Below are positions 35,901 to 43,153 of a stretch of DNA of 49,948 nucleotides, one piece after another. The position numbers and the translations under genes were made by a program. Source of the stretch: JBKQHQ01 sp052148715 (GTDB lineage Bacteria > Pseudomonadota > Alphaproteobacteria > Rhizobiales > Xanthobacteraceae); contig JBKQHQ010000025.1 of NCBI GenBank assembly GCA_052148715.1, positions 1 through 49,948 on the forward strand. Direction: 5' to 3'. Every line of letters starts with the position of its first letter. Positions within the stretch are counted from its first letter, which is position 1. A model generated the notes under the pieces. It had not been told where the DNA came from. It saw only the letters and a program-made list of their open reading frames with translations, and did no database searches.

Positions 35901-36090
35901 AGGATCGGGATCAGAGCTGCGCCAACCGCTCGGCGTCGCCATGGTCGGCGGACTGGCGTTGAGCCAGGTCCTGACCCTCTACACGACACCCGTCGTCTAC
36001 CTCTATCTGGATCGGCTGCAGAACTGGCTGCGCGGCGAGCGGCATCCGCGGACTGCGCAAGAAGAGCCGGTCCTGGCGGCGGCCGAGTAA
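32974..36090 (+). CDS. RND efflux pump, single-gene (HAE1/MdtC-like)
   Basis: A 1038-residue RND transporter starting at the ATG at 32974, which overlaps the adaptor stop as ATGA. An open frame extends about 100 codons further upstream but lies inside the adaptor gene. It begins MNISEPFIRRPIATSLIMGAL. The proton-relay motif GFVVDDAIVVVENI and GIVKKNGIMLVDFA are intact. It resembles MdtC in the first porter region (DRNIDAAAQDVQAAI), but no second pump gene follows, so it should act as a homotrimer. No outer membrane factor is encoded in this unit, so it probably uses the divergent NodT-like protein (inference). Confidence 0.94.
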   Translation: MNISEPFIRRPIATSLIMGALAMVGVVAFPLLPVAPLPQVDFPTIQVTAQLTGASPENMASAVSAQLERQFGQIPGVAQLTSVSVLGSSNITLQFDLDRNIDAAAQDVQAAITAAGRYLPQNLTVPPTYRKVNPADSPIMILGAYSDTLPLYTVDNFADTIVAQQISQIAGVAQVVIGGEQKPAIRVQTDPAKLVARNLTLEDVRTAIVSTTTIAAKGSINGPRQSFTIAANDQLDRAAPYNDEIVAYRNGAPVRIRDVGQAIDAAQDFTIAAYQNTKPAVILIVFKQPGANVIQTVDAIKAAMPRFYSVLPPGMKIDTILDRTETIRASVTDVEFTLALTIGLVVLVILLFLRSLRATLIPGVVVPLSLLGATAIMYLSGYSLDNLSLMAMTIAVGFVVDDAIVVVENIHRHLEAGTSPINAALKGASEIGFTVLSISISLVAVFIPLLLMSGIIGRLFREFAMTVTWCIVVSLIVSLTLTPMMCSRFLVREGEQHGRLYRIVERGFEAMIDFYRRTLDIALRHQPLTLFIFFATMVATGVMFVTVPKGFFPTQDVGIISGVSEAAEDVSPFEMKRLQLELAKIIEQDPDIGSFASFFGSGYGNPLNTGRFYIGLKPRDERSATAMDIINRLRPKLARVKGVIVFLQPAQDITVGGRIARGLYQYTLQDANIDELNSWTPRLLERLKPLPELADVTSDLATNAPLMTVSINRDAAERFGIQAQAIDDTLNDAFGQRQVTQYYTQTNAYFVVLEVLPGLQADPSTLNLLYVKSPLTGQLVPLSTLVNVDTNKVGSLAISHQGQFPAATITFNLRPGVALGQAVDAINRAAVDIGMPGSVLGSFQGNAQAFQASLSSEPYLIAAALLVIYVILGVLYESYIHPLTILSTLPSAGVGALLALWAGGYDLSVIGIIAIILLIGIVKKNGIMLVDFAITREREGLSPEQAVREACLLRFRPILMTTMAALLGGVPLMLGTGSGSELRQPLGVAMVGGLALSQVLTLYTTPVVYLYLDRLQNWLRGERHPRTAQEEPVLAAAE

Positions 36091-36137
36091 AAGAGGGAAG
36101 GTCACGTCCGCGCCACTTCGCCGGAACGTGCACCAAA

Positions 36138-36182
36138 GCATGATCTCGAAAAGTGGCTACCGGTTTTCGGAAATGTTCATGC
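36138..36182. repeat. Palindromic intergenic repeat (GCATGA...TCATGC type)
   Basis: A 45-base imperfect palindrome: GCATGA at 36138 pairs with TCATGC at 36177-36182, and CGAAAA pairs with TTTTCG inside. From memory, the pattern CGAAAAGTGG...ACCGGTTTTCGG is a common short repeat in Hyphomicrobiales genomes. A partial relative, CCACTTCGCCGGAACGTGC, lies just upstream (about 36113-36131) and resembles CCACTTTGCCGGAACATGC in the repeat at 40433-40534. It sits between the pump gene and the MetE-like gene. Confidence 0.65.
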
Positions 36183-36244
36183 TCCAACAATATGATAGAG
36201 CGCGATGACTATTCGAAGAAAAGTCATCGTGCGCTAGGCGCGTC

Positions 36245-37303
36245 ATGAACTCAGCGGCCGTGTCGCCGAAAGAAATTCTGCTTCCAACCTCGCTCGTCGG
36301 CTCTTACCCGCAGCCGGATTGGCTGATCGATCGCGAGCGGCTCGGCCACCGGTTGCCGCCGCGCGTTCGGGCGCAGGAGCTCTGGCGCATCGCGCCGCAA
36401 TGGCTGCAGGAGGCGCAAGACGACGCCACGCTTGTCGCCATTCGCGATCAGGAGCGCGCGGGCCTCGACATCATCACGGATGGGGAGATCCGGCGGGAGA
36501 GCTACTCAAATCAGTTTGCAACCGCCCTTGCCGGCGTCGACATCGAAAATCCGGCCACCGTTCCTAGTCGCACCGGACGCCCCGATCAGGTTCCGCGCAT
36601 CGTCGGCAAGATCGCCCGCAAGCACCCCGTCGCCGTCGCGGATCTAAAATTCCTGCGGCGCAACACGCAGCGGATGGTCAAGATGACGGTGCCGGGCCCA
36701 TTCACCATGAGCCAGCAGGCGAAGGACGAATTCTACGATGACGAGCAAGCGGCGGCGATGGACTACGCGGCGGCCGTCAATGAGGAGATTTTGGATCTGT
36801 TCGCGGCCGGCGCCGACGTGGTGCAGATCGACGAGCCCTATATGCAGGCCCGTGCCGACAAGGCGCGGCAGTTCGGCCTCGCCGCGCTCGACCGTGCGCT
36901 CGACGGCGTGCGCGGCACGACCGCCGTGCATCTGTGCTTCGGCTATGCGGCCATCGTGCGGCAAAAACCCACGGGCTATTCCTTTCTCCCCGAACTGGAG
37001 CAAAGCAAGGTCCGGCAGGTCTCGATCGAAACCGCGCAGCCGCAACTCGATTGCTCGGTTTTGGCGCGCCTACCGTCGAAGACCATCGTGCTCGGCGTGA
37101 TCGATCTTGCCGACGCAACGATCGAGAGTCCGGCGACGGTTGCGGAGCGCATCCGCCGGGCGCTCCCTTACGTCGCCGCCGACCGTATTGTCGTTGCTCC
37201 GGATTGCGGCATGAAATACCTGCCGCGCGACATAGCCTTTGCGAAGCTCGCGGCGATGGTGGAAGGGACGAAGCTCGTCCGGGCGGAACAGCTTACACGG
37301 TGA
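36245..37303 (+). CDS. MetE-like cobalamin-independent methyltransferase, C-terminal-domain-only form
   Basis: A 352-residue protein matching only the catalytic C-terminal half of MetE (full MetE is about 750 residues). The zinc ligands are intact: His229 and Cys231 (AVHLCFGY), Glu262 (VSIETAQP) and Cys321 (APDCGMKY). Other MetE-like motifs are SLVGSYPQPDWL, DIITDGEIRR, KMTVPGPFTM and VVQIDEPYMQARAD. The ATG at 36245 gives the expected start before LLPTSLVGSYP. The fold and zinc site point to thiolate methyl transfer, but the methyl donor need not be methyltetrahydrofolate without the N-terminal half. It heads a plus-strand run with LigA/LigB-like dioxygenase subunits and a hydrolase, so a role in aromatic demethylation is possible (inference). 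Confidence 0.88.
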   Translation: MNSAAVSPKEILLPTSLVGSYPQPDWLIDRERLGHRLPPRVRAQELWRIAPQWLQEAQDDATLVAIRDQERAGLDIITDGEIRRESYSNQFATALAGVDIENPATVPSRTGRPDQVPRIVGKIARKHPVAVADLKFLRRNTQRMVKMTVPGPFTMSQQAKDEFYDDEQAAAMDYAAAVNEEILDLFAAGADVVQIDEPYMQARADKARQFGLAALDRALDGVRGTTAVHLCFGYAAIVRQKPTGYSFLPELEQSKVRQVSIETAQPQLDCSVLARLPSKTIVLGVIDLADATIESPATVAERIRRALPYVAADRIVVAPDCGMKYLPRDIAFAKLAAMVEGTKLVRAEQLTR

Positions 37304-37375
37304 ATGCCTGCAGCGCCGAAAGGCATTGCGGGCACTGCCCGCCGGCGTCAAAATGGAGCGAAAGCAGGCCGGTTC

Positions 37376-37627
37376 ATGAGCCTTTACGCACTGCAGAAGC
37401 TGATCCGCGACGTCAACCGCAATCCAAGCCGCCGCGAGGCCTATTTCGCGGCGCCGGAGACCTTTGCGCAAGGCTACGACCTGACCGCGCATGAGCGCCA
37501 GGCCTTGCTGGCTCTGGACATCACGGCGCTCTACGCGATGGGGGTGCACGGCCTGCTCCTGCGACCGTTCACGCTGCTGCGGCAAATGCCCGAGCCCGAC
37601 TATCTGAAGGCGATCCGAGGAGAATAG
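37376..37627 (+). CDS. LigA-like small subunit of extradiol dioxygenase
   Basis: An 83-residue product of the LigA (protocatechuate 4,5-dioxygenase alpha subunit) family. These are small helical proteins that cap the LigB active site. The ATG at 37376 gives MSLYALQKLIRDVNRNPSRREAYF; the longer frame from 37304 adds 24 residues of no family character. The stretch LTAHERQALLALDITALYAMGVHGLLLRPF is typical, with the L/MGVH motif near the end. The gene ends within the ribosome binding site of the next gene (GAGGAGAATAGC). No Fe ligands are expected in this subunit. Confidence 0.85.
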   Translation: MSLYALQKLIRDVNRNPSRREAYFAAPETFAQGYDLTAHERQALLALDITALYAMGVHGLLLRPFTLLRQMPEPDYLKAIRGE

Positions 37628-37628
37628 C

Positions 37629-38453
37629 ATGCCGATCACCTTCGCCTGCGCGACGAGCCACGCGCCCGGCATCAAGGCGTGGGCGGACGCTGCGCCTGCG
37701 CAGCAGAAGAACCGCGTCTACGCCGCCTTCGACCGGCTGCGGGGCGAGCTGGCCGCAAGCGGCACCGAGGCTCTGGTGCTGCTGACCTCGGAGCATTGGG
37801 CGAACTTCTTCCTCGACCATATCGGCGCCTTCTGCGTCGGCCGGGCGGAGCACTATCGCGGGCCCGTCGAGCCTTGGCTCAAGATCGAGAAGACCAAGGT
37901 TCCCGGCGATCCGGCGCTTGCGGCCGAGATCCTCGACGCGAGCTACGAGAATGGTTTTGAGCCGAACTTCGCCTACGAGCTGGAATTCGACCACGGCACC
38001 ATGATCCCGCTGCACTTTCTACGGCCGGAGATGGATCTCCCGGTCACGCCGGTCATGTTCAACACGCTGGCCTCACCGCGGCCCAGCGCGCGGCGTTGCC
38101 TGGCGTTTGGTCGCGTGATCGGCGAGGTTGCGGCGCGATCGCCGAAGCGTATCGGACTCGTTGCGACCGGCGGCCTGTCGCACGATCCGGGCGAGCGCAA
38201 CCACGGCGTCATCGACACCGCGTTTGATCATGCGTTTCTCACCGCGATGGCGCAGGGGAATGCGGAACGGCTCGCCGGCTACACCAGGTCGGAATTTGCG
38301 GCAGCAGGCGCCGGCGCCTACGAGCTGCTGAGCTGGATCGCACTGGCGGGAGCGCTGGGCGGGCGCAAGGGCGAGGTGGTAGCTTATGAAGCCGTCAAGC
38401 CGTGGGCGACCGGGGTCGGGTTGGTGACCTTCGCCGGCGCGATGGCCGCTTGA
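37629..38453 (+). CDS. LigB-like catalytic subunit of class III extradiol dioxygenase
   Basis: A 274-residue catalytic subunit of a type II (LigB family) extradiol dioxygenase, which opens catechol-type rings next to the hydroxyl pair with Fe(II) and O2. Likely Fe ligands are His11 (TSHAPG), His56 (SEHWANF) and Glu232 (GAYELLSWI), with catalytic His185 (GGLSHDPGE). All four are present. The substrate cannot be told; relatives act on protocatechuate, gallate, dihydroxyphenylpropionate and others. It starts 1 base after the LigA-like gene with a strong GAGGAG site. A hydrolase gene follows 17 bases later. Confidence 0.9.
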   Translation: MPITFACATSHAPGIKAWADAAPAQQKNRVYAAFDRLRGELAASGTEALVLLTSEHWANFFLDHIGAFCVGRAEHYRGPVEPWLKIEKTKVPGDPALAAEILDASYENGFEPNFAYELEFDHGTMIPLHFLRPEMDLPVTPVMFNTLASPRPSARRCLAFGRVIGEVAARSPKRIGLVATGGLSHDPGERNHGVIDTAFDHAFLTAMAQGNAERLAGYTRSEFAAAGAGAYELLSWIALAGALGGRKGEVVAYEAVKPWATGVGLVTFAGAMAA

Positions 38454-38470
38454 GCATCACGGGGCTGAAC

Positions 38471-39346
38471 ATGGCAGAGCAGCGGATCACATTCAAATCA
38501 GACGGTCTGAACATCGCCGGCGTCGTGCGGGTGCCGGCAGGCGTGGCGGCGGGCGAGCGGCGGCCGGCTTTCATCGTCCTGCACGGCTTCGGCAGCAACA
38601 TGACGTCCAGCAACGTGCAGCAGCCGTGCGCCATGCTGGAGAAGCTCGGCTATGTGACCTTGCGCTTCGATATGCGCGGCTGCGGCCAAAGCGAGGGCGA
38701 GAAGGGGCGCGTCATCTGCCTCGAGCAAGTGACGGACACGCGCAATGCGCTAGGCTTCCTTGCCGAACACAAGCAGGTCGATCCCGGACGCATCGCGCTC
38801 CTCGGCTCGAGCTTCGGGGCGGCGGTGTCGGTCTATACCGGCGGCGTGGACCCGCGCGTCGCCGCGGTCATTTCGTCCGGCGGCTGGGGTGACGGCGAGC
38901 GCAAGTTCCGCGGCCAGCATCCAACCCCGGAAGCCTGGGCCAAATTCACGGCGATGCTGGAAGAAGGCAAGCGCCATCGCGCGCGCAGTGGCCAGTCATT
39001 GATGGTGCCGCGCTACGACATCGTGCCGATCCCCGAGCACTTGCGCAGCCACGTCGTCCCCGGCTCGATCCAGATGTTTCCGGCCGAGACCGCGCAAAGC
39101 ATGTATGATTTCCGCGCCGACGATGTGGTCGGCCAGATCGCGCCGCGGCCATTGCTGCTGCTGCATTCGTCGACGGACTCGGTGACGCCGACCGAGCAAT
39201 CGATCGAGATGTTCCGTCGCGCCGGGCAACCCACCGATCTGCATCTCTTTGCCGAGACCGACCATTTCATGTTTGCCGACGAGAATACCCGCGTGCACGA
39301 CGTGATTTTTGACTGGCTGGCCACTTACTTTCCCGTCCGCAAGTAG
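38471..39346 (+). CDS. Alpha/beta hydrolase, dienelactone/acyl-peptidase-like
   Basis: A 291-residue serine hydrolase. The ATG at 38471 gives MAEQRITFKSDGLNIAGVV; the frame runs 23 codons further upstream with no ribosome binding site. The nucleophile elbow is GSSFG (Ser114), the acid is Asp236 (HSSTDSVTP) and the base His265 (ETDHFMF), so the triad is complete. The oxyanion region is LHGFGSN. It starts 17 bases after the LigB-like gene. Following an extradiol dioxygenase, it could hydrolyse the ring-cleavage product or an ester precursor (inference), but this subgroup also holds general hydrolases. Confidence 0.88.
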   Translation: MAEQRITFKSDGLNIAGVVRVPAGVAAGERRPAFIVLHGFGSNMTSSNVQQPCAMLEKLGYVTLRFDMRGCGQSEGEKGRVICLEQVTDTRNALGFLAEHKQVDPGRIALLGSSFGAAVSVYTGGVDPRVAAVISSGGWGDGERKFRGQHPTPEAWAKFTAMLEEGKRHRARSGQSLMVPRYDIVPIPEHLRSHVVPGSIQMFPAETAQSMYDFRADDVVGQIAPRPLLLLHSSTDSVTPTEQSIEMFRRAGQPTDLHLFAETDHFMFADENTRVHDVIFDWLATYFPVRK

Positions 39347-39487
39347 TCGCGCGCGCCCGACAAACGTCGTGATGCATGGCTGACATGCAGATCGGCGCAA
39401 TCGGTTTCCCCACCCTCCAAGGCTATCCTTGCGCATCGCCAACGCGTCGCGCGCCCGCTGCATTAATCCAACAATTGGAAATTTGAC

Positions 39488-40405
39488 GTGTCCGAGATTG
39501 ATCAGCGCGGATCAGGCGACGCCACAGCTAGGCTGATGCTTGTGGTCTTGAGCCTCGCCTGGGGCGGCACTTGGCCGGCGATGAAGCTTGCCTTGACCGA
39601 AATTCCGCCGTTCAGCATGCGCGTTTCGACTGCCGGCCTCGGCGCTTTGACCTTGCTCGCATTGACCAAGCTTCACGGCCGCGACTTGAGGATCCCGAAC
39701 GCAAGAGCCTGGGCGCATGTCGCTGTCGCGAGTTTGTTCAACGTCGTTGGGTTCAGCCTTCTTACGGCATTTGCACAATTGAGCGCCACCACGTCCCGCG
39801 TCGCGGTCCTGACCTATACGATGCCCATATGGACCGCGCTGCTGGCGCGACCCATACTCGGTGAGCGTCTGACGCCGCTACGCGGCGCCGCCCTCGTTCT
39901 TTGTGCCGCCGGATTGACGGTGCTGATATCGGCGCAGGCTGCGGCGGGTCTCTTGGGCGGCGTCATGCTTGCGATCGGCTCGGGATTTATTTGGGCCGCC
40001 GGCACGGTCTATCTGAAATGGGCGCGCATCGAGGGTGATCCGCTTGCGGTCACCACTTGGCAACTCATCATCGCCTTTGTCGTCATCGGCCTGTGTGTTC
40101 CGATCTTCGAAGGCTCGCCGCATCTGTGGCCGTTGCATCGGGACGCCTTGGTCGGACTGATGTTCGCCGGCGTCATCGGTAATGGTTTCGGTTATTTCCT
40201 GTGGTTCGAGATCGTCAGACGCCTGCCGGCCACGATCGCGGCGCTCGGCATATTGAGCGTCCCCGCTTTCGGCGTCGTCACCTCGATGCTGTTGCTCGGC
40301 GAGCGATTGACGATCGCCGATATCATCGGCTTTGCGTTGATCTTTATCGCGGCGGCCGGTGTGCTGCTGCCGACGCCGCGTCGCGCAACGGCCGCAGCTT
40401 CCTGA
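39488..40405 (+). CDS. EamA/RhaT family drug-metabolite transporter
   Basis: A 305-residue inner-membrane protein of the drug/metabolite transporter superfamily, with ten hydrophobic segments in two EamA repeats. Typical parts are LSLAWGGTWPAMKLAL, LTYTMPIWTALLARPILGERLTPLRG and GILSVPAFGVVTSMLLLGERLTIADIIGF, the last a duplicate of the same motif in repeat two. The GTG at 39488 is used, with GGAA a few bases before it; no earlier ATG fits. It lies 141 bases after the hydrolase, so it may belong to the same run. The substrate is unknown; uptake or export of a metabolite from the dioxygenase cluster is possible. Confidence 0.87.
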   Translation: MSEIDQRGSGDATARLMLVVLSLAWGGTWPAMKLALTEIPPFSMRVSTAGLGALTLLALTKLHGRDLRIPNARAWAHVAVASLFNVVGFSLLTAFAQLSATTSRVAVLTYTMPIWTALLARPILGERLTPLRGAALVLCAAGLTVLISAQAAAGLLGGVMLAIGSGFIWAAGTVYLKWARIEGDPLAVTTWQLIIAFVVIGLCVPIFEGSPHLWPLHRDALVGLMFAGVIGNGFGYFLWFEIVRRLPATIAALGILSVPAFGVVTSMLLLGERLTIADIIGFALIFIAAAGVLLPTPRRATAAAS

Positions 40406-40432
40406 TCCCCATTCGCCGAGCGATGACCGTCT

Positions 40433-40534
40433 AGAGCACGTCCCGTTTCGTTGGAATCTGGACGTGCTCTGGAATGCATTGTTTGGCGCATGTTCTTGTC
40501 GGCAAACCGGTGTCCACTTTGCCGGAACATGCGC
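40433..40534. repeat. Two-hairpin intergenic repeat between convergent genes
   Basis: Two perfect palindromes in a row. AGAGCACGTCC (40433-40443) pairs with GGACGTGCTCT (40460-40470). GCGCATGTTC (40486-40495) pairs with GAACATGCGC (40525-40534). From memory, similar two-part repeats occur widely between genes in Hyphomicrobiales. It fills the gap between the EamA gene (plus) and livM (minus), so it could act as a bidirectional terminator or mRNA end. It shares the motif CCACTT(T/C)GCCGGAAC with the stretch at about 36113. Confidence 0.7.
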
Positions 40535-40541
40535 TAATCCA

Positions 40542-41549
40542 TCAGACGCGCCGCTTCATTCTGACCCATATCGGCTGCAGCAGGCCGGCGACACCTTTCG
40601 GCATCGCATACATGCAGCCCAGCAGCAGCAGGCCATAGATCGCCCAAGGGGCCGCTTTGGTCATTTGGTCGGCGAGGTTTGGAATGTAGACGATGAAGAT
40701 CGCGCCGAAGACGGCGCCCGCGATCGAGGCAATCCCGCCGACCACCATGCCGACCAGCAAGCTGATCGAAAGAAAGAACGAGAAGCTGTCGGGCGAGACG
40801 AACTGCGCCGCGAGCGCGCCCAGAGCACCCGCAATGCCCGTATACATGGCGCTGACGCCAAAGGTGATCGCCTTGTAACGGGCGATGTCGATGCCCATCG
40901 ACGCCGCGGCGATCGGATGGTCGCGGATCGCCTTGATGGCGCGGCCGATGCGTCCGCGCAGCAAATTGCAAGCGATGGCAAACATCAGCACCGCGACGGC
41001 AAGTGAAAAGAAATAGAGCCACTGATCGGCATTGAGCCGCAGGAAGGACGGCGGATCGGGCTTGGGCACGAAGATGCCCTGAACGCCGCCGGTCCACGCT
41101 TCAAGCCCATGGAACTTGAGCATCTGCGGGACCGCGATGGCGAGCGCGAAGGTAGCCAACGCGAGATAGAGGCCCTCGAGCCGCAGCGCCGGAATTCCGA
41201 ACAAGAACCCGGCGACCAGGCAGACCGCCCCCGCCATCGGGACCGTCGCCCAATAGGGAACTCCGGTCCGGTCGAGCAGGATCGCAGTGGTGTATGCGCC
41301 GATGGCATAGAAGGCGCCGTGACCGAGCGAGATTTGGCCGTTGAAGCCGGTCAGGATATTCAGGCCGACGAGCGCGATCGCGTAGATGATCACCAGTGTG
41401 AACTGGAACACGACATACCCGCTCACCATGAACGGAAGCACACAGGCGACCGCAAGGCCGCCAAGCAGCAGGGCCGACATCCATGCGCGCGGGCCGAGGC
41501 CCGCAGTCGAAACCGGCGCATCTTGCGGCGCGTTGCCGACGATGCTCAT
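40542..41549 (-). CDS. livM: Branched-chain amino acid-type ABC transporter permease LivM
   Basis: A 335-residue LivM-type inner-membrane permease with about ten hydrophobic segments. The signature GFNGQISLGHGAFYAIGAYTTA is at residues 67-88. The ATG at 41549 follows 3 bases past the livH stop. It is the last gene of the run livK-G-F-H-M (transcribed leftward). The family transports branched-chain amino acids, amides, urea or aromatic acids; the sequence of the permease alone does not tell which. Confidence 0.93.
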   Translation of the reverse strand: MSIVGNAPQDAPVSTAGLGPRAWMSALLLGGLAVACVLPFMVSGYVVFQFTLVIIYAIALVGLNILTGFNGQISLGHGAFYAIGAYTTAILLDRTGVPYWATVPMAGAVCLVAGFLFGIPALRLEGLYLALATFALAIAVPQMLKFHGLEAWTGGVQGIFVPKPDPPSFLRLNADQWLYFFSLAVAVLMFAIACNLLRGRIGRAIKAIRDHPIAAASMGIDIARYKAITFGVSAMYTGIAGALGALAAQFVSPDSFSFFLSISLLVGMVVGGIASIAGAVFGAIFIVYIPNLADQMTKAAPWAIYGLLLLGCMYAMPKGVAGLLQPIWVRMKRRV

Positions 41550-41552
41550 GCG

Positions 41553-42425
41553 CTAGACCCGCGTGACAAGGCGTTTACCGAACAGGCCGGAGGGCTTGAT
41601 CACCAGCACCGCGATGATGATCAGAAGCGCCACCGAGAGCTTGAGCTCGGTGCCGACCACATAAGCTCCGGCGATGTTTTCAAGCACCCCGACGATGAAA
41701 CCGCCGAGGACGGCGCCCCAAGGCGTATCGATCCCACCCATCAAGGCTGCGGCGAATCCGTAGAGCAGGATACCGGCCATCATATTCGGGTCGAGATAGA
41801 CGATCGGCGCGGCCATCATCCCGGCAACGGCGCCGACGGCGCCGGCCAGCCCCCAGCCGATCGCCAACATCCATCCGACCCGCACGCCGACGAGCCGGCT
41901 CGACAGCGGATTCTGTGCCGCCGCCCGCATTGCCAGGCCAAGCGGGGTGAAGCGGAAGAATGCAAACACGAGCCCAAGCACGATCAGCGTGACCGCGATC
42001 ATGCCGACCTCGTGCGCGGACATGTAAGCGCTGGCGTACCAGGCGCGGTCGGGGAAGGGACTCGGAAACAGTTTCGGCGTGTAGCCGTAGATCCAGCCGG
42101 CAATGCTGTTGGTGATCACCAGGAGCCCGACGAAGACGATCACAACGACAAGCACGGGCTCATTTTCCACCGGGCGCACGACGATGCGCTCGATCACCAT
42201 GCCCAGGACGAACGAAAGACAAAGCGTCGACAAGAAAGCCAGCCAATAGGGAACCCCGCCTTGCAGCATGGTCCAGGCCAGATAGGTCGAGAACATCGCC
42301 AGCTCGCCCTGAGCGAAATTCACATGATGGGTCGAGCGGTAGATCATCACCAAAGCCAGCGCCACGCTGGCATAGATGCCGCCATTGGCAAGGCCCGACA
42401 GAACTTGATGCAGCAACGCTTGCAT
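41553..42425 (-). CDS. livH: Branched-chain amino acid-type ABC transporter permease LivH
   Basis: A 290-residue LivH-type permease. The ATG at 42425 gives MQALLHQVLSGLANGGIYASVALALVMIYRSTHHVNFAQGE; the frame extends 113 codons further upstream inside livF, without any family match. The signature HVNFAQGELAMFSTYLAW is present. Another typical block is GLAMRAAAQNPLSSRLVGVRV, a cytoplasmic loop that contacts the ATPases. It lies 11 bases after livF and 3 bases before livM. Confidence 0.93.
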   Translation of the reverse strand: MQALLHQVLSGLANGGIYASVALALVMIYRSTHHVNFAQGELAMFSTYLAWTMLQGGVPYWLAFLSTLCLSFVLGMVIERIVVRPVENEPVLVVVIVFVGLLVITNSIAGWIYGYTPKLFPSPFPDRAWYASAYMSAHEVGMIAVTLIVLGLVFAFFRFTPLGLAMRAAAQNPLSSRLVGVRVGWMLAIGWGLAGAVGAVAGMMAAPIVYLDPNMMAGILLYGFAAALMGGIDTPWGAVLGGFIVGVLENIAGAYVVGTELKLSVALLIIIAVLVIKPSGLFGKRLVTRV

Positions 42426-42436
42426 CGGCGGTCCCG

Positions 42437-43153
42437 CTAATAGCCGAGATAGACGCGGCGTACTGAATCGTCGCTGCTGATATCTTGGGCGGAACCCGAC
42501 AGCGCGATGTTGCCGGTTTCGAGGACATAGGCGTGGTCGGCGAGCGCCAGAGCCAGTGCGGCATTCTGCTCCACCACAAGCATGCTGACGTGCTCCTCCT
42601 TGTTGATCACGCGCAGGAGGCTGAAGATATCCCGCACGATGACCGGCGCCAGCCCGAAAGACGGCTCGTCGAGCAGCAACAGTTTTGGCCGCAACATCAA
42701 GGCACGGCTGATCGCCAGCATCTGCTGCTCGCCCCCGGACAGGGTGCCGGCCTGCTGCTCGCATCGTTCGCGCAGGCGCGGGAAGAAGTCGTATATGCGC
42801 GCCAGGTCGGCCGCCACACGCGACCGGTCGCGGCGGGTATAGGCGCCGAGGCGCAGGTTCTCCTCCACCGTCAGATCGGTAAAGGTGCCGCGCCCGTCCG
42901 GCACATGGGCAATGCCGAGGCGGACGATGTCCTCCGTAGCCATGCGGTCGATGCGCGCTCCGCCAAGGCGAATCTCCCCGGTGGTTCGCACCAGCAGCTG
43001 GCAGATTGCCCGCAGCGTTGTGGTTTTGCCTGCCCCGTTGGCGCCGAGCAGCGTCGTGATCCCGCCCTCCTCGACGTCGAGATCGACGGCGCGCAGCACC
43101 TCTACCGGGCCGTAGGCGGCCGCGACCCCCTTCATTTGCAGGATCGCCGTCAA
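42437..43153 (-). CDS. livF: ABC transporter ATP-binding protein LivF
   Basis: A 238-residue LivF-type ATPase. Walker A is GANGAGKTT (residues 37-45), the signature LSGGEQQMLAISRA, Walker B LLLLDEPSFGLAP, and VVEQN follows as the switch region. The start is a TTG at 43153 overlapping the livG stop as TTGA; an ATG 6 codons on (43135) is the alternative. The overlap favours the TTG. It pairs with the LivG-like protein encoded just upstream. Confidence 0.93.
   Translation of the reverse strand: MTAILQMKGVAAAYGPVEVLRAVDLDVEEGGITTLLGANGAGKTTTLRAICQLLVRTTGEIRLGGARIDRMATEDIVRLGIAHVPDGRGTFTDLTVEENLRLGAYTRRDRSRVAADLARIYDFFPRLRERCEQQAGTLSGGEQQMLAISRALMLRPKLLLLDEPSFGLAPVIVRDIFSLLRVINKEEHVSMLVVEQNAALALALADHAYVLETGNIALSGSAQDISSDDSVRRVYLGY

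Noticed and set aside
36138..36182. SAM-type riboswitch before the MetE-like gene
   Set aside because: The palindrome is a short common repeat pattern, not a riboswitch fold; the distance and pairing do not match known SAM riboswitches.
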